DNA of 7,309 bases, taken from positions 1-7,309 of the forward strand of contig JAFGJA010000340.1 in the NCBI GenBank assembly GCA_016929355.1, given 5' to 3'. Origin of the DNA: Anaerolineae bacterium (GTDB lineage: Bacteria > Chloroflexota > Anaerolineae > Aggregatilineales > Aggregatilineaceae). Shown here in pieces: positions 1 to 5,446 of this stretch (position 1 is its first letter; each line of letters opens with the position of its first letter). A program made the position numbers and the translations under genes. The notes beneath the pieces are model-generated. The model was not told the DNA's origin, searched no databases, and saw only the letters and a program-made list of their open reading frames with translations.

Positions 1-1113
1 CGGCAGCACATCCACCAATTCGTATTCCTGCGATCCCAGACCAAGTTCCGCCGCGTGACTCAGTTGCAGATACGGGTCTTTCCAGGGACCGTGTATCCAG
101 GTCCAGGGATGGCCTTCACGCTGCACGATCTCCATCATGCTCGGCAGATTCTCCTCAATGATCGGGAAATTGGCTGTCATATCGATTACGGCCTGATCCG
201 CCGCTACGGGGTCATCTGAGCCGAAAATGCCCGCATCCCGCATGACGTTCATCCCGGTCAGTCCGAAGCAGTCACAGACCGGCGTCTGGTTATTGGCGAT
301 ATTGATGAACACGGTATGGCCCGGTTCAAACGTTTCAAGTACATGCTGCGTGGCGAAATTCATCACCTGCAAAAACGCGGTTGTATTGCCCTGCTGCGGT
401 TCGAACGCCCCTGGCACAACGTTGGTGCAGCGCATACAGTGATTGCACTTGTAATCGTGCCAGTGCAGCCCGTTGGGGTCTTCCTGATCGTCCACGATAG
501 CCCCATACGGGCACGATTCACGGATGGCGACGCGGCTGGCTTCGTTGGGGCAGTTTTCCTTGAAGAAATACGGGTCCCAATGCACGACATCATGCATGGC
601 GCTGCGCGTGACGCCCGTCATGCACCCCAGCGCGAGATTTTTGAGGACGCCGCCGAAGCCGCTGATCGGATGGCCTTTGACATGCGCCAGATCGATCAAA
701 AAGGTCGCATCTACAATCGGCTTGCCAACGCGAAATTCCGTCATGTTGCGGAATTCATGCGGCACAGCGACATAGGAGTCGTCTTTCAAACCGGTGCTGG
801 GGTAAAGCTGACAACCCAACGTTTCCGGCGTATAGCCGCGTGTGGCGGCGGTGGCGACAGAGTGGGGCAGGTCGGTTACAAAGGGCTGGCCGCCGCCATC
901 CTTGACCGCCTGCACGAGTTTGCGCACAAACACCGGATGAATCATCGAATAGCCAATGTTGTTGCCCAGGTGCATCTTGATCGCTACGAGATGCCCTTTG
1001 ACTCGCTCACGGATGTTCAGTTTGTCGATAATGAGATCGAGCTTGGCGGGTAAAGTCTCATTGTGATCGATCTGTGTTTGGTTCGGGTTGCCCCAATAAA
1101 CGGTGCTGGTCAT
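1..1113 (-). CDS. DUF362-type Fe-S center protein (partial, C-terminus outside window)
   Basis: The frame is open for 371 codons from an ATG at 1113 to the left edge. An AGAGGAG ribosome site (1121-1127) sits 7 bases before the start. The protein resembles the DUF362 / 'uncharacterized Fe-S center protein' family (COG2768-like). It has the family-style AHVKGHP (143-149) and GGVLKNL (154-160) segments. A ferredoxin-like stretch follows, with C188-P, C201-PYGAI and C223-x2-C226-x2-C229. C201 plus the CxxCxxC could hold one [4Fe-4S] cluster. No further CxxxCP follows C229, so a normal two-cluster ferredoxin domain is not visible. C164, C280 and C282 are further possible ligands. There is no signal peptide, so it is probably cytoplasmic. 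The biochemical role of the family is not established; electron transfer or a redox role is inferred. The merR gene lies 161 bases upstream on the same strand and could be co-transcribed. The family call is fairly sure, the function is not. Confidence 0.85.
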   Translation of the reverse strand, partial: MTSTVYWGNPNQTQIDHNETLPAKLDLIIDKLNIRERVKGHLVAIKMHLGNNIGYSMIHPVFVRKLVQAVKDGGGQPFVTDLPHSVATAATRGYTPETLGCQLYPSTGLKDDSYVAVPHEFRNMTEFRVGKPIVDATFLIDLAHVKGHPISGFGGVLKNLALGCMTGVTRSAMHDVVHWDPYFFKENCPNEASRVAIRESCPYGAIVDDQEDPNGLHWHDYKCNHCMRCTNVVPGAFEPQQGNTTAFLQVMNFATQHVLETFEPGHTVFINIANNQTPVCDCFGLTGMNVMRDAGIFGSDDPVAADQAVIDMTANFPIIEENLPSMMEIVQREGHPWTWIHGPWKDPYLQLSHAAELGLGSQEYELVDVLP

Positions 1114-1120
1114 GCTAAAT

Positions 1121-1127
1121 CTCCTCT
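1121..1127 (-). promoter_or_regulatory. Ribosome binding site of the DUF362 gene
   Basis: AGAGGAG on the minus strand, 7 bases before the ATG at 1113. It fixes the start of a gene whose other end is not in the window. Confidence 0.7.
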
Positions 1128-1141
1128 GAAAATAAAACCCA

Positions 1142-1172
1142 TTTCACCACAGAGACACCGAGATCACAGAGA
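1142..1172. repeat. CACAGAGA-type intergenic repeat
   Basis: Three near-tandem 8-9 base units (CACAGAGA, CACCGAGA, TCACAGAGA) preceded by TTCAC. From memory, very similar 'ttcaccacagagacac' stretches recur between genes in many environmental bacterial genomes, so this is probably a dispersed intergenic element. No function is known to me. It lies in the leader of the DUF362 gene. Confidence 0.45.
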
Positions 1173-1181
1173 AAAACGAGG

Positions 1182-1238
1182 TTAAAGGCAAAAGAAAACC
1201 CTATTTTCATCTCTTTGATGTGTCGCCCCCGGCGGCAT
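1182..1238 (-). CDS. Possible 18-residue small ORF in the merR-DUF362 gap
   Basis: An ATG at 1238 is preceded by AGAGGAG with a 6-base gap, as good a ribosome site as that of the DUF362 gene. The ORF reads MPPGATHQRDENRVFFCL and then TAA. It lies between merR and the DUF362 gene on their strand. It could be a leader peptide, a remnant of a gene start, or chance. There is no protein-level support, so this is only a candidate. Confidence 0.2.
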   Translation of the reverse strand: MPPGATHQRDENRVFFCL

Positions 1239-1274
1239 GGGTAACTCCTCTAGATTAAAACATAATGGGTTAAC

Positions 1275-1697
1275 TTAATTGCTTACAGCCGATAGCGTTT
1301 CGGCTTCGCCCCCGGTGGCCCTGGCTTCGAGTTCGCGGTAATAGGCAATTTTGTATTTGATCGCTTCGAGATTCGCCGTCAGTTCGCGCAAATCCGCTTC
1401 GATGCGCGCGCGGTGTGTTTCAAGCAGGGCGCGACGTTCGGCTAAGGTCTGGTCGCCATCTTCGTATAATTCGGCGTAACGTTTGACTTCACGCACGGGC
1501 ATTCCGGTTGAGCGCAGGCATTTCAGGAAATCCAGCCAGCCCACATCGCCGGGAGAATAACGACGATGGCCGTTGTCGGCGCGATCCACGGCCTGGATCA
1601 AGCCAATTTTCTCATAATAGCGCAAGGTGTGCGTGCTGAGGCCGGTTTTGTCGGCCACCTGTTGAATGGTCAATAGATCGTCCGTTAGCTGGTCCAT
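1275..1697 (-). CDS. MerR-family transcriptional regulator, AdhR/NmlR-like
   Basis: A DNA-binding activator/repressor of 140 residues from the ATG at 1697. The N-terminal winged helix-turn-helix covers about residues 9-75, with LTIQQVADKTGLS and the family hallmark LRYYEKIGLI. A GD-x-T-x-x-x-R segment near residue 81 leads into a long dimerisation coiled coil (about 86-121, ending KYKIAYY). This C-terminal pattern and a cysteine in FLKC (C60) match the AdhR/NmlR-like subgroup, where the equivalent cysteine senses aldehydes or other electrophiles; that role is inferred here. There is no C-terminal metal site of the MerR/CueR kind. Start choice: the frame stays open up to a TTG at 1754, but that codon overlaps the promoter. 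ATG 1709 directly abuts the AAGGGGAGG site (1710-1718), which is too close. ATG 1697 lies 12 bases from it and fits the usual family N-terminus. The gene is probably autoregulated. Confidence 0.9.
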   Translation of the reverse strand: MDQLTDDLLTIQQVADKTGLSTHTLRYYEKIGLIQAVDRADNGHRRYSPGDVGWLDFLKCLRSTGMPVREVKRYAELYEDGDQTLAERRALLETHRARIEADLRELTANLEAIKYKIAYYRELEARATGGEAETLSAVSN

Positions 1698-1745
1698 TGT
1701 TTCATCCATCCTCCCCTTATGATTTGTGCTGTGCAGTACGCTACC

Positions 1746-1776
1746 AGTGTACAACTTAGAGTATGCTCTAAGTCAA
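1746..1776 (-). promoter_or_regulatory. MerR-type promoter with operator palindrome
   Basis: On the minus strand, -35 TTGACT (1776-1771) and -10 TACACT (1751-1746) are separated by 19 bp. This overlong spacer is the hallmark of promoters that MerR-family proteins remodel. The spacer and the end of the -35 hold a 20-bp palindrome (1754-1773), ACTTAGAG-CATA-CTCTAAGT, with perfect 8-base arms. It points into merR, so autoregulation is likely, possibly extending to the DUF362 gene downstream. Confidence 0.85.
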
Positions 1777-1883
1777 GCCAACGCGCGGGATGGTGCAATG
1801 ATCAGTGACAAACGTCATGTGTAGAGTTTGCGGTGGTGTGGGTGAGGGGAGGGAAAGGCTCTTTTGGTTTACCCCACCCTAAA

Positions 1884-1935
1884 TCCCTCCCCGCAAGCAG
1901 GGAGGGACTTGACTCTCCTTGCCTTGCTTGCGGGG
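1884..1935. repeat. Compound G/C-rich inverted repeat
   Basis: Two overlapping stems compete here. TCCCTCCC (1884-1891) pairs with GGGAGGGA (1900-1907) around an 8-base loop. CCCCGCAAGCA (1889-1899) pairs with TGCTTGCGGGG (1925-1935). The CCTAAATCCCTCCCCGCAAG style resembles dispersed hairpin repeats I know from Chloroflexota genomes. It lies in the merR-proC gap, where I see no gene. Confidence 0.6.
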
Positions 1936-1987
1936 GATAGAGGTCAACTTGGAAAACTGCAAAGGTAAGGGAGTCAAGCTGCCTGAC

Positions 1988-2030
1988 GCCCCCTTGCCAT
2001 CTGCATGGAAAGGGGGCCAGGGGATGAGGT
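1988..2030. repeat. REP-like hairpin repeat, copy A (3' of proC)
   Basis: GCCCCCTT (1988-1995) pairs with AAGGGGGC (2010-2017), with an inner CCAT/ATGG stem and a CTGC loop. The segment 2003-2030 matches 3563-3590 at 24 of 28 positions by eye, so the two are copies of one element. It begins 13 bases past the proC stop and may help end proC transcription, but there is no T-run of a classical terminator. Confidence 0.7.
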
Positions 2031-2042
2031 AAAGGGTTATAC

Positions 2043-2918
2043 CTAATCCCCGTTATCCACATCATTATCATCAGGATGCCGCCCCGCCAGGCGCGACACC
2101 TTGCGCCCGCCGCCGAGTCCGACGCTGCGCTGGTAGGCCGCCCAGATCGCACGCGAAACGACGGTGCGCAAGCCGCCTTTTTCCAGTTGGTAGATCGCTT
2201 CGGCTGATGTGCCGCCGGGACTCGTGACCTGATTCCGCAGCATGGCGAGATGATCGCCGGACTGCGCCGCATATTCCACCGAACCGCGCATCGTTTGCAG
2301 GACCAGTTTTTCCGCGATATGGCGCGAAAATCCCAGATGCACACCGGCATCGACCATCGCTTCGAGGAACATAAAGATATACGCCGGGCCGGTTCCGCTC
2401 AGCGCCGTTGCCATATCCAGATAGCCTTCATCCGTGACGAAAATTTCTTCGCCCAATGCTTGTAGGAGCAAAGCGGCTTGTTGGCGCTGCGCCTCTGGAA
2501 CCTCGTTGGTGGCGGTCCACACGCTGATCCCCTGGCCGATCTGGGCGGGTGTGTTGGGCATAACCCGCACGACAGACGGATTCGCCAGCCCATCCGAGAT
2601 CGATTTGATCGCTGTGCCCGCGACGATGCTCAATACGAGCGAACACGTTCGCGCGCCGCCGCGCACCTCCGGCAGCACCACATCCAAGACCTGCGGTTTC
2701 ACAGCCAGCACCAGAATATCGCCTTTCGTGGCGGCATCGAGGTTGTTGGTGGTGGTCTGGATTCCGTACCGGGCTTCCAGTTCGGCGCGGCGTTCCGGGC
2801 GCGGATCGGAGACAATGATCTGATCGGGTTCCACCAGCTTTTGCTTGATCATGCCATGTACCATCGCGCCGCCCATATTGCCGCCGCCGATAAACGCGAT
2901 TTTTACGTTTGTAAACAT
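2043..2918 (-). CDS. proC: Pyrroline-5-carboxylate reductase
   Basis: Catalyses the last step of proline synthesis, NAD(P)H-dependent reduction of 1-pyrroline-5-carboxylate to proline, in the cytoplasm. The 291-residue protein opens with a Rossmann nucleotide site, IGGGNMGGAM (10-19). VKP (73-75) and RVMPNTP (118-124) follow, both typical of the family. The C-terminal helical dimer domain carries LSGTGPAY (173-180) and the P5CR signature around VTSPGGTSAEA (231-241). It is some 20 residues longer than usual P5CRs (about 265-275), because of a polar, Asp-rich tail ending DNDVDNGD. The ATG at 2918 follows AGAGGA with a 7-base gap. No other proline gene is nearby. It is divergent from the VanZ-like gene, and its leader contains a hairpin (2946-2964). 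Confidence 0.97.
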   Translation of the reverse strand: MFTNVKIAFIGGGNMGGAMVHGMIKQKLVEPDQIIVSDPRPERRAELEARYGIQTTTNNLDAATKGDILVLAVKPQVLDVVLPEVRGGARTCSLVLSIVAGTAIKSISDGLANPSVVRVMPNTPAQIGQGISVWTATNEVPEAQRQQAALLLQALGEEIFVTDEGYLDMATALSGTGPAYIFMFLEAMVDAGVHLGFSRHIAEKLVLQTMRGSVEYAAQSGDHLAMLRNQVTSPGGTSAEAIYQLEKGGLRTVVSRAIWAAYQRSVGLGGGRKVSRLAGRHPDDNDVDNGD

Positions 2919-2945
2919 TGGGAGTTCCTCTCTGTGTTCATGCCG

Positions 2946-2964
2946 TCAGGTAAGCGTTACCTGA
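2946..2964. promoter_or_regulatory. Perfect inverted repeat in the proC leader
   Basis: TCAGGTAA-GCG-TTACCTGA: 8-base perfect arms and a 3-base loop, 28 bases upstream of the proC start. It may be a protein-binding operator or an RNA hairpin in the leader. No regulator is recognised. Confidence 0.5.
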
Positions 2965-3000
2965 TCGCCTGTTGTTTCTCACCTTCAATTTATTTAAGCG

Positions 3001-3038
3001 TGCTATGGTTATGATAACCAAGCATAGGCTTTGCTCAA
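3001..3038. promoter_or_regulatory. Divergent proC/vanZ-like promoter region with palindrome
   Basis: For proC (minus), TTGAGC (3038-3033) and TATCAT (3016-3011) are separated by 16 bp. For the VanZ-like gene, TATGAT (3010-3015) could be a -10, but no good -35 is seen. Both -10 candidates lie in a palindrome, TGGTTAT-G-ATAACCA (3006-3020), extendable to 3001-3024 with one bulge. A protein bound there could affect both genes. Confidence 0.4.
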
Positions 3039-3086
3039 AGCGTCAAATGTGCCAAATTTGAGTGGGGGCGGAAAAAAGGGACTATC

Positions 3087-3587
3087 ATGGCAACCATACC
3101 AACTGAACGCGATCAACCTGCATATCACGCTGCCCGATGGCGCTTTATGCTCTATTGGGGGCCGGTGATCGGCCTCATGGCGCTGATCTTTTTCGCTTCG
3201 GCGCAGCCCAAATACGACGCGCCGCCGGGCACAACGACGGTATATATGTCCGGCTCGCTGCCCGTGTTCGTGGATTATTCGCTGAATACGCTCATCAAAA
3301 AGAGCGCCCATGTAATCACGTATGCGGTGTTCGCTACGTTAATCATGCGGGCGTTGGTGGCCTATGGCCGGCAGTACGGTATATCGGTGCGAGAGGCGAG
3401 TTTACTGGCGCTCGTCATCGCTATGAGCTACGCCCTGACGGACGAACTGCATCAAGCCTATGTGATCGGGCGGCATTCGTCCGTGTTAGACATTGGGTTT
3501 GACTTCGTGGGAGCCGCTACTGCGAGTCTGTGGGCGCGGCGCTTCTACTCCCCCTCTCTGTCGCATGGAGAGGGGGGCGGGGGGTGA
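3087..3587 (+). CDS. VanZ-like integral membrane protein
   Basis: A 166-residue membrane protein of the VanZ-like family. Hydrophobic segments lie at about 23-39, 72-92, 104-117 and 133-150. The signature is plain: SAQP (38-41) after the first segment, KKSAH (71-75), then SYALTDELHQAYVIGR (114-129) and SxLDIGFDFVGA (132-143). VanZ itself gives low-level teicoplanin resistance, but most family members have no known role, so a cell-envelope role is only inferred. The ATG at 3087 has a weak AAGGG site 6 bases upstream. The last 12 or so residues (SPSLSHGEGGGG) are read from a hairpin repeat, and the stop lies inside it. The original C-terminus was probably replaced or extended when the repeat inserted. 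The gene converges with rex, stop codons two bases apart. Confidence 0.9.
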   Translation: MATIPTERDQPAYHAARWRFMLYWGPVIGLMALIFFASAQPKYDAPPGTTTVYMSGSLPVFVDYSLNTLIKKSAHVITYAVFATLIMRALVAYGRQYGISVREASLLALVIAMSYALTDELHQAYVIGRHSSVLDIGFDFVGAATASLWARRFYSPSLSHGEGGGG

Positions 3588-3590
3588 GGT
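3550..3590. repeat. REP-like hairpin repeat, copy B, between convergent genes
   Basis: CCCCCTCTC (3550-3558) pairs perfectly with GAGAGGGGG (3568-3576) around a 9-base loop. It is related to copy A at 1988-2030. It holds the stop of the VanZ-like gene and touches the last base of the rex stop, so it could slow or end transcription from both sides. There is no T-run. Confidence 0.7.
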
Positions 3591-4207
3591 CAGGGCTTCA
3601 AATAAAACGTCATGTGCTGCAAATGCGCCACCGGATCAATGTACTGTACGCGCACGTTGGGCGGCACGGCCAGCGTAATCGGCGCGTAATTCAGAATCGC
3701 GCGCACGCCCGCTTGTGCCAAGAGGTTCGCTACGTTTTGCGCGGCTTTGGCCGGAACCGCCAGCATCGCCACCTTGACATTGAGCCGTTGCAGTTCATCG
3801 TGCATATCCTCGATGGATTTCACCGTCAGTTCGGCAAGTTTTTCCCCGATCTTATCAGGATCAGTATCGAACAAGCAGGCCACGTAAAAGCCCCGCGCTT
3901 TGAAGCCTTTGTAATGCGCAATGGCATGTCCCAGATCACCGACGCCGACAACGGCCATCGGCCATTCGCGGTCCACATGCAAAATCTGCTTGACCTGATC
4001 CGCGAGGTATTCAACATGATAGCCGGTTCCCTGTTTGCCGAATTCACCAAAGTGCGAAAGGTCCTTGCGGATTTGAGCGGAACTGATGCCCAACCGTTCG
4101 CCTAGTTCGTGCGAGGATGTGTATTCTTGTTCGTCTTCAAGCATCCGGTTCAGCGCGCGCAAATAAATCGGCAATCGCCCGATCACGATGTCTGGTATAT
4201 GTGGCAT
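3590..4207 (-). CDS. rex: Redox-sensing transcriptional repressor Rex
   Basis: A cytoplasmic homodimeric repressor that senses the NADH/NAD+ ratio: it binds DNA when NADH is low and releases it when NADH rises. It has 205 residues, close to the usual 205-215. The N-terminal winged helix carries IPDIVIGRLPIYLRALN (4-20) and the recognition helix ISSAQIRKDLSHFGEFG (41-57), nearly identical to the family pattern. The Rossmann domain has GVGDLG (88-93), with D where N is common, LFDTDPDKIG (112-121) and the conserved AVPAKAAQ (150-157). It ends FYLKP after the swapped helix. Start: the open frame extends to a TTG at 4243 without a ribosome site. ATG 4207, behind GAGAGGGATCAGG, gives the normal Rex N-terminus. 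It is divergent from the amidase gene. Likely targets are discussed at the candidate operators. Confidence 0.97.
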   Translation of the reverse strand: MPHIPDIVIGRLPIYLRALNRMLEDEQEYTSSHELGERLGISSAQIRKDLSHFGEFGKQGTGYHVEYLADQVKQILHVDREWPMAVVGVGDLGHAIAHYKGFKARGFYVACLFDTDPDKIGEKLAELTVKSIEDMHDELQRLNVKVAMLAVPAKAAQNVANLLAQAGVRAILNYAPITLAVPPNVRVQYIDPVAHLQHMTFYLKP

Positions 4208-4264
4208 TGGGCCTGATCCCTCTCTATTTTTGTCATAGATCAAATATGAATCAAAAAAAATTTA

Positions 4265-4282
4265 ATGTGAAATATATTGCAA
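4265..4282. promoter_or_regulatory. Weak candidate Rex operator upstream of rex
   Basis: ATGTGAAATATATTGCAA compared with the commonly cited Rex consensus TTGTGAA-N4-TTCACAA matches 10 of 14 fixed positions; the left half-site is good and the right one degraded. It lies 58 bases before the rex start. Rex often represses its own gene, which makes the site plausible. The surrounding 80 bases are very AT-rich, so a chance match is possible. Confidence 0.35.
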
Positions 4283-4353
4283 TGCTAGCACAAGTATTGA
4301 ACAAAAACAATATTTAGGTGAATAAAATACGGGTCGCTGTCCCTACCGCTCTA

Positions 4354-4362
4354 TGTTATGAT
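4354..4362 (+). promoter_or_regulatory. Candidate extended -10 of the amidase gene
   Basis: TGTTATGAT fits an extended -10 (TGnTATAAT) with one mismatch. The -35 position (TCGCTG, 17 bp upstream) is poor. It would give a leader of about 80 bases. TATATT near 4415 is an alternative. Confidence 0.3.
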
Positions 4363-4449
4363 CGCATTAGAGTGCGCGTTGGCTGTACAGCATAGGTTTT
4401 GTCTCAAATTTTGCTATATTTTTGATTGGCGAATGAGGGTTTCACACGC

Positions 4450-5289
4450 ATGACCAAGCAGGTATCACGCCGGGAATTTCTCGGCTTGGCGGGCATGACC
4501 ACTGTCGCGGGCGGGTTAACCTGTAGCGGTGGATTCATCGGCTATATTACGCTGCGGATTATCAATCGTGAATACACCCGCGCCGCCGCCCCGGATGCTG
4601 CTCCCGCCCTGGCTCCCACCGCGACCTCCACGCCCGCCAGCACGCGCCCCTCGGCTGTCAATGCAACCGTCAAACAGATTGATCGTCCCGCTATTACTCC
4701 GCGCGCGGAGTGGGGCGCGCTCGAACCGGATCATGAAGCAGTGAACGAAAACGGGTTCTACAGCCTGGATAATGTCGAAGGCTGGCGCGAATATGAAGGT
4801 GATTTGCGCGATATATACCGGACAGTGGTCGTCCATCATGCCGCCGAATACGTCACGGACGATGTGACCACCATGCAATATATCCAGCTATTGCACATGG
4901 GCCAACGCCAATGGGCCGATATTGGTTATCACTTTGGGGTAGGGCGCACCGGGCAAATTTTCGAGGGGCGTGATCTGGCGGCGCGCGGCGCGCATACCGA
5001 AGGCTACAATACGGGCAGTGTGGGCGTGGTGTTTTTGGGCCACTTCGAAGAATATGCGCCCACCGTTGAGCAACTCGACGCAGGCCGCCGCCTGATCGAT
5101 TGGTTGGCGCTGCGCCTGGAACTGACGCATCTCGCCGGGCATCACGATTTCAACGATTTTACGGAATGTCCCGGCAAATATATGATGCCGAGTTTGCTCC
5201 TATTGGCGGATTCGGCGGGTCTGATCTATGGCACGGGGGGCTACCAACCCCCGCCGGAGCAGTTGATCACGCCTGCGCCGGAGGGGTAA
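4450..5289 (+). CDS. Tat-exported N-acetylmuramoyl-L-alanine amidase (PGRP / Amidase_2 domain)
   Basis: Likely cleaves the bond between N-acetylmuramic acid and L-alanine in peptidoglycan outside the membrane. The 279-residue protein starts MTKQVSRREFLGLAG, a twin-arginine signal with a long hydrophobic stretch to about residue 38. There is no clean lipobox, so it may be released or membrane-anchored. An Ala/Pro/Thr-rich linker (about 45-72) follows. The amidase domain runs from about 80, with PRAEWGA (84-90), VVVHHAA (126-132), DIGYHFGVGRTGQIFEGR (157-174) and GHHDFNDFTECPG (230-242). H129, H231 and C240 fit the zinc ligands, and Y160 the catalytic tyrosine, so an active enzyme is expected. 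The C-terminus ends in a Pro-rich tail. Start: a TTG at 4426 is in frame, but ATG 4450 has GAGGG 10 bases upstream and starts just before the Tat motif. Its role (cell division, recycling or lysis) is not shown. Confidence 0.93.
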   Translation: MTKQVSRREFLGLAGMTTVAGGLTCSGGFIGYITLRIINREYTRAAAPDAAPALAPTATSTPASTRPSAVNATVKQIDRPAITPRAEWGALEPDHEAVNENGFYSLDNVEGWREYEGDLRDIYRTVVVHHAAEYVTDDVTTMQYIQLLHMGQRQWADIGYHFGVGRTGQIFEGRDLAARGAHTEGYNTGSVGVVFLGHFEEYAPTVEQLDAGRRLIDWLALRLELTHLAGHHDFNDFTECPGKYMMPSLLLLADSAGLIYGTGGYQPPPEQLITPAPEG

Positions 5290-5310
5290 TCACTTTTCTA
5301 TTATAGAGTT

Positions 5311-5340
5311 TTGGAAAATTTCGTTTAATTGTACTAAAAT
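5311..5340 (+). promoter_or_regulatory. Candidate atpA promoter
   Basis: TTGGAA (5311-5316) and TAAAAT (5335-5340) are separated by 18 bp in the 157-base AT-rich gap before atpA. A second option is TTTACA (5374-5379), 17 bp, TAGACT (5397-5402). I cannot decide between them. Either supports separate transcription of atpA from the amidase gene. Confidence 0.45.
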
Positions 5341-5346
5341 TAACAA
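5329..5346. promoter_or_regulatory. Candidate Rex operator at the atpA promoter
   Basis: TTGTACTAAAATTAACAA matches the Rex consensus TTGTTAA-WWWW-TTAACAA at 15 of 18 positions, with correct total length, a perfect right half-site and TTGT in the left. It covers the -10 of the first candidate promoter, where bound Rex would block transcription. rex itself lies about 1.1 kb away. Known Rex regulons include respiratory and energy genes, so the target makes sense. Binding is not shown. Confidence 0.5.
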
Positions 5347-5446
5347 GAGAAGTTTGTTCTTTGGAGAATGCCTTTTACAGACTCCCGTAATTTTTTTAGA
5401 CTATCTTGTTTGCCAAATCCCACAAGCTTAGGAGAATTGAATATAC

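Noticed and set aside
316..1053. 245-codon plus-strand ORF
   Set aside because: It lies antisense to the DUF362 gene, whose translation shows clear family motifs; the plus-strand reading has none and no ribosome site.
1223..1319. Repeated TCGCCCCCGGyGGC at 1223-1236 and 1306-1319
   Set aside because: Only 14 bases with one mismatch in GC-rich DNA; may be chance or a tiny duplication remnant.
1802..2350. 182-codon minus-strand ORF overlapping the proC 3' end
   Set aside because: It is out of frame with proC, which is conserved to its C-terminus, and runs through the hairpin repeats with low-complexity sequence.
2478..3014. 178-codon plus-strand ORF
   Set aside because: Antisense to proC, with no recognisable domain.
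3530..4105. 191-codon plus-strand ORF
   Set aside because: Antisense to rex, whose reading frame is unambiguous.
4295..4313. TATTG-N8-CAATA inverted repeat as a second Rex site
   Set aside because: Spacing between TTG and CAA is 8 bases, not the 12 of a Rex operator.
5361..5397. Possible terminator of the amidase gene before the T-run at 5391-5397
   Set aside because: Only a 4-base GGAG/CTCC stem with a long loop precedes it, too weak to call.
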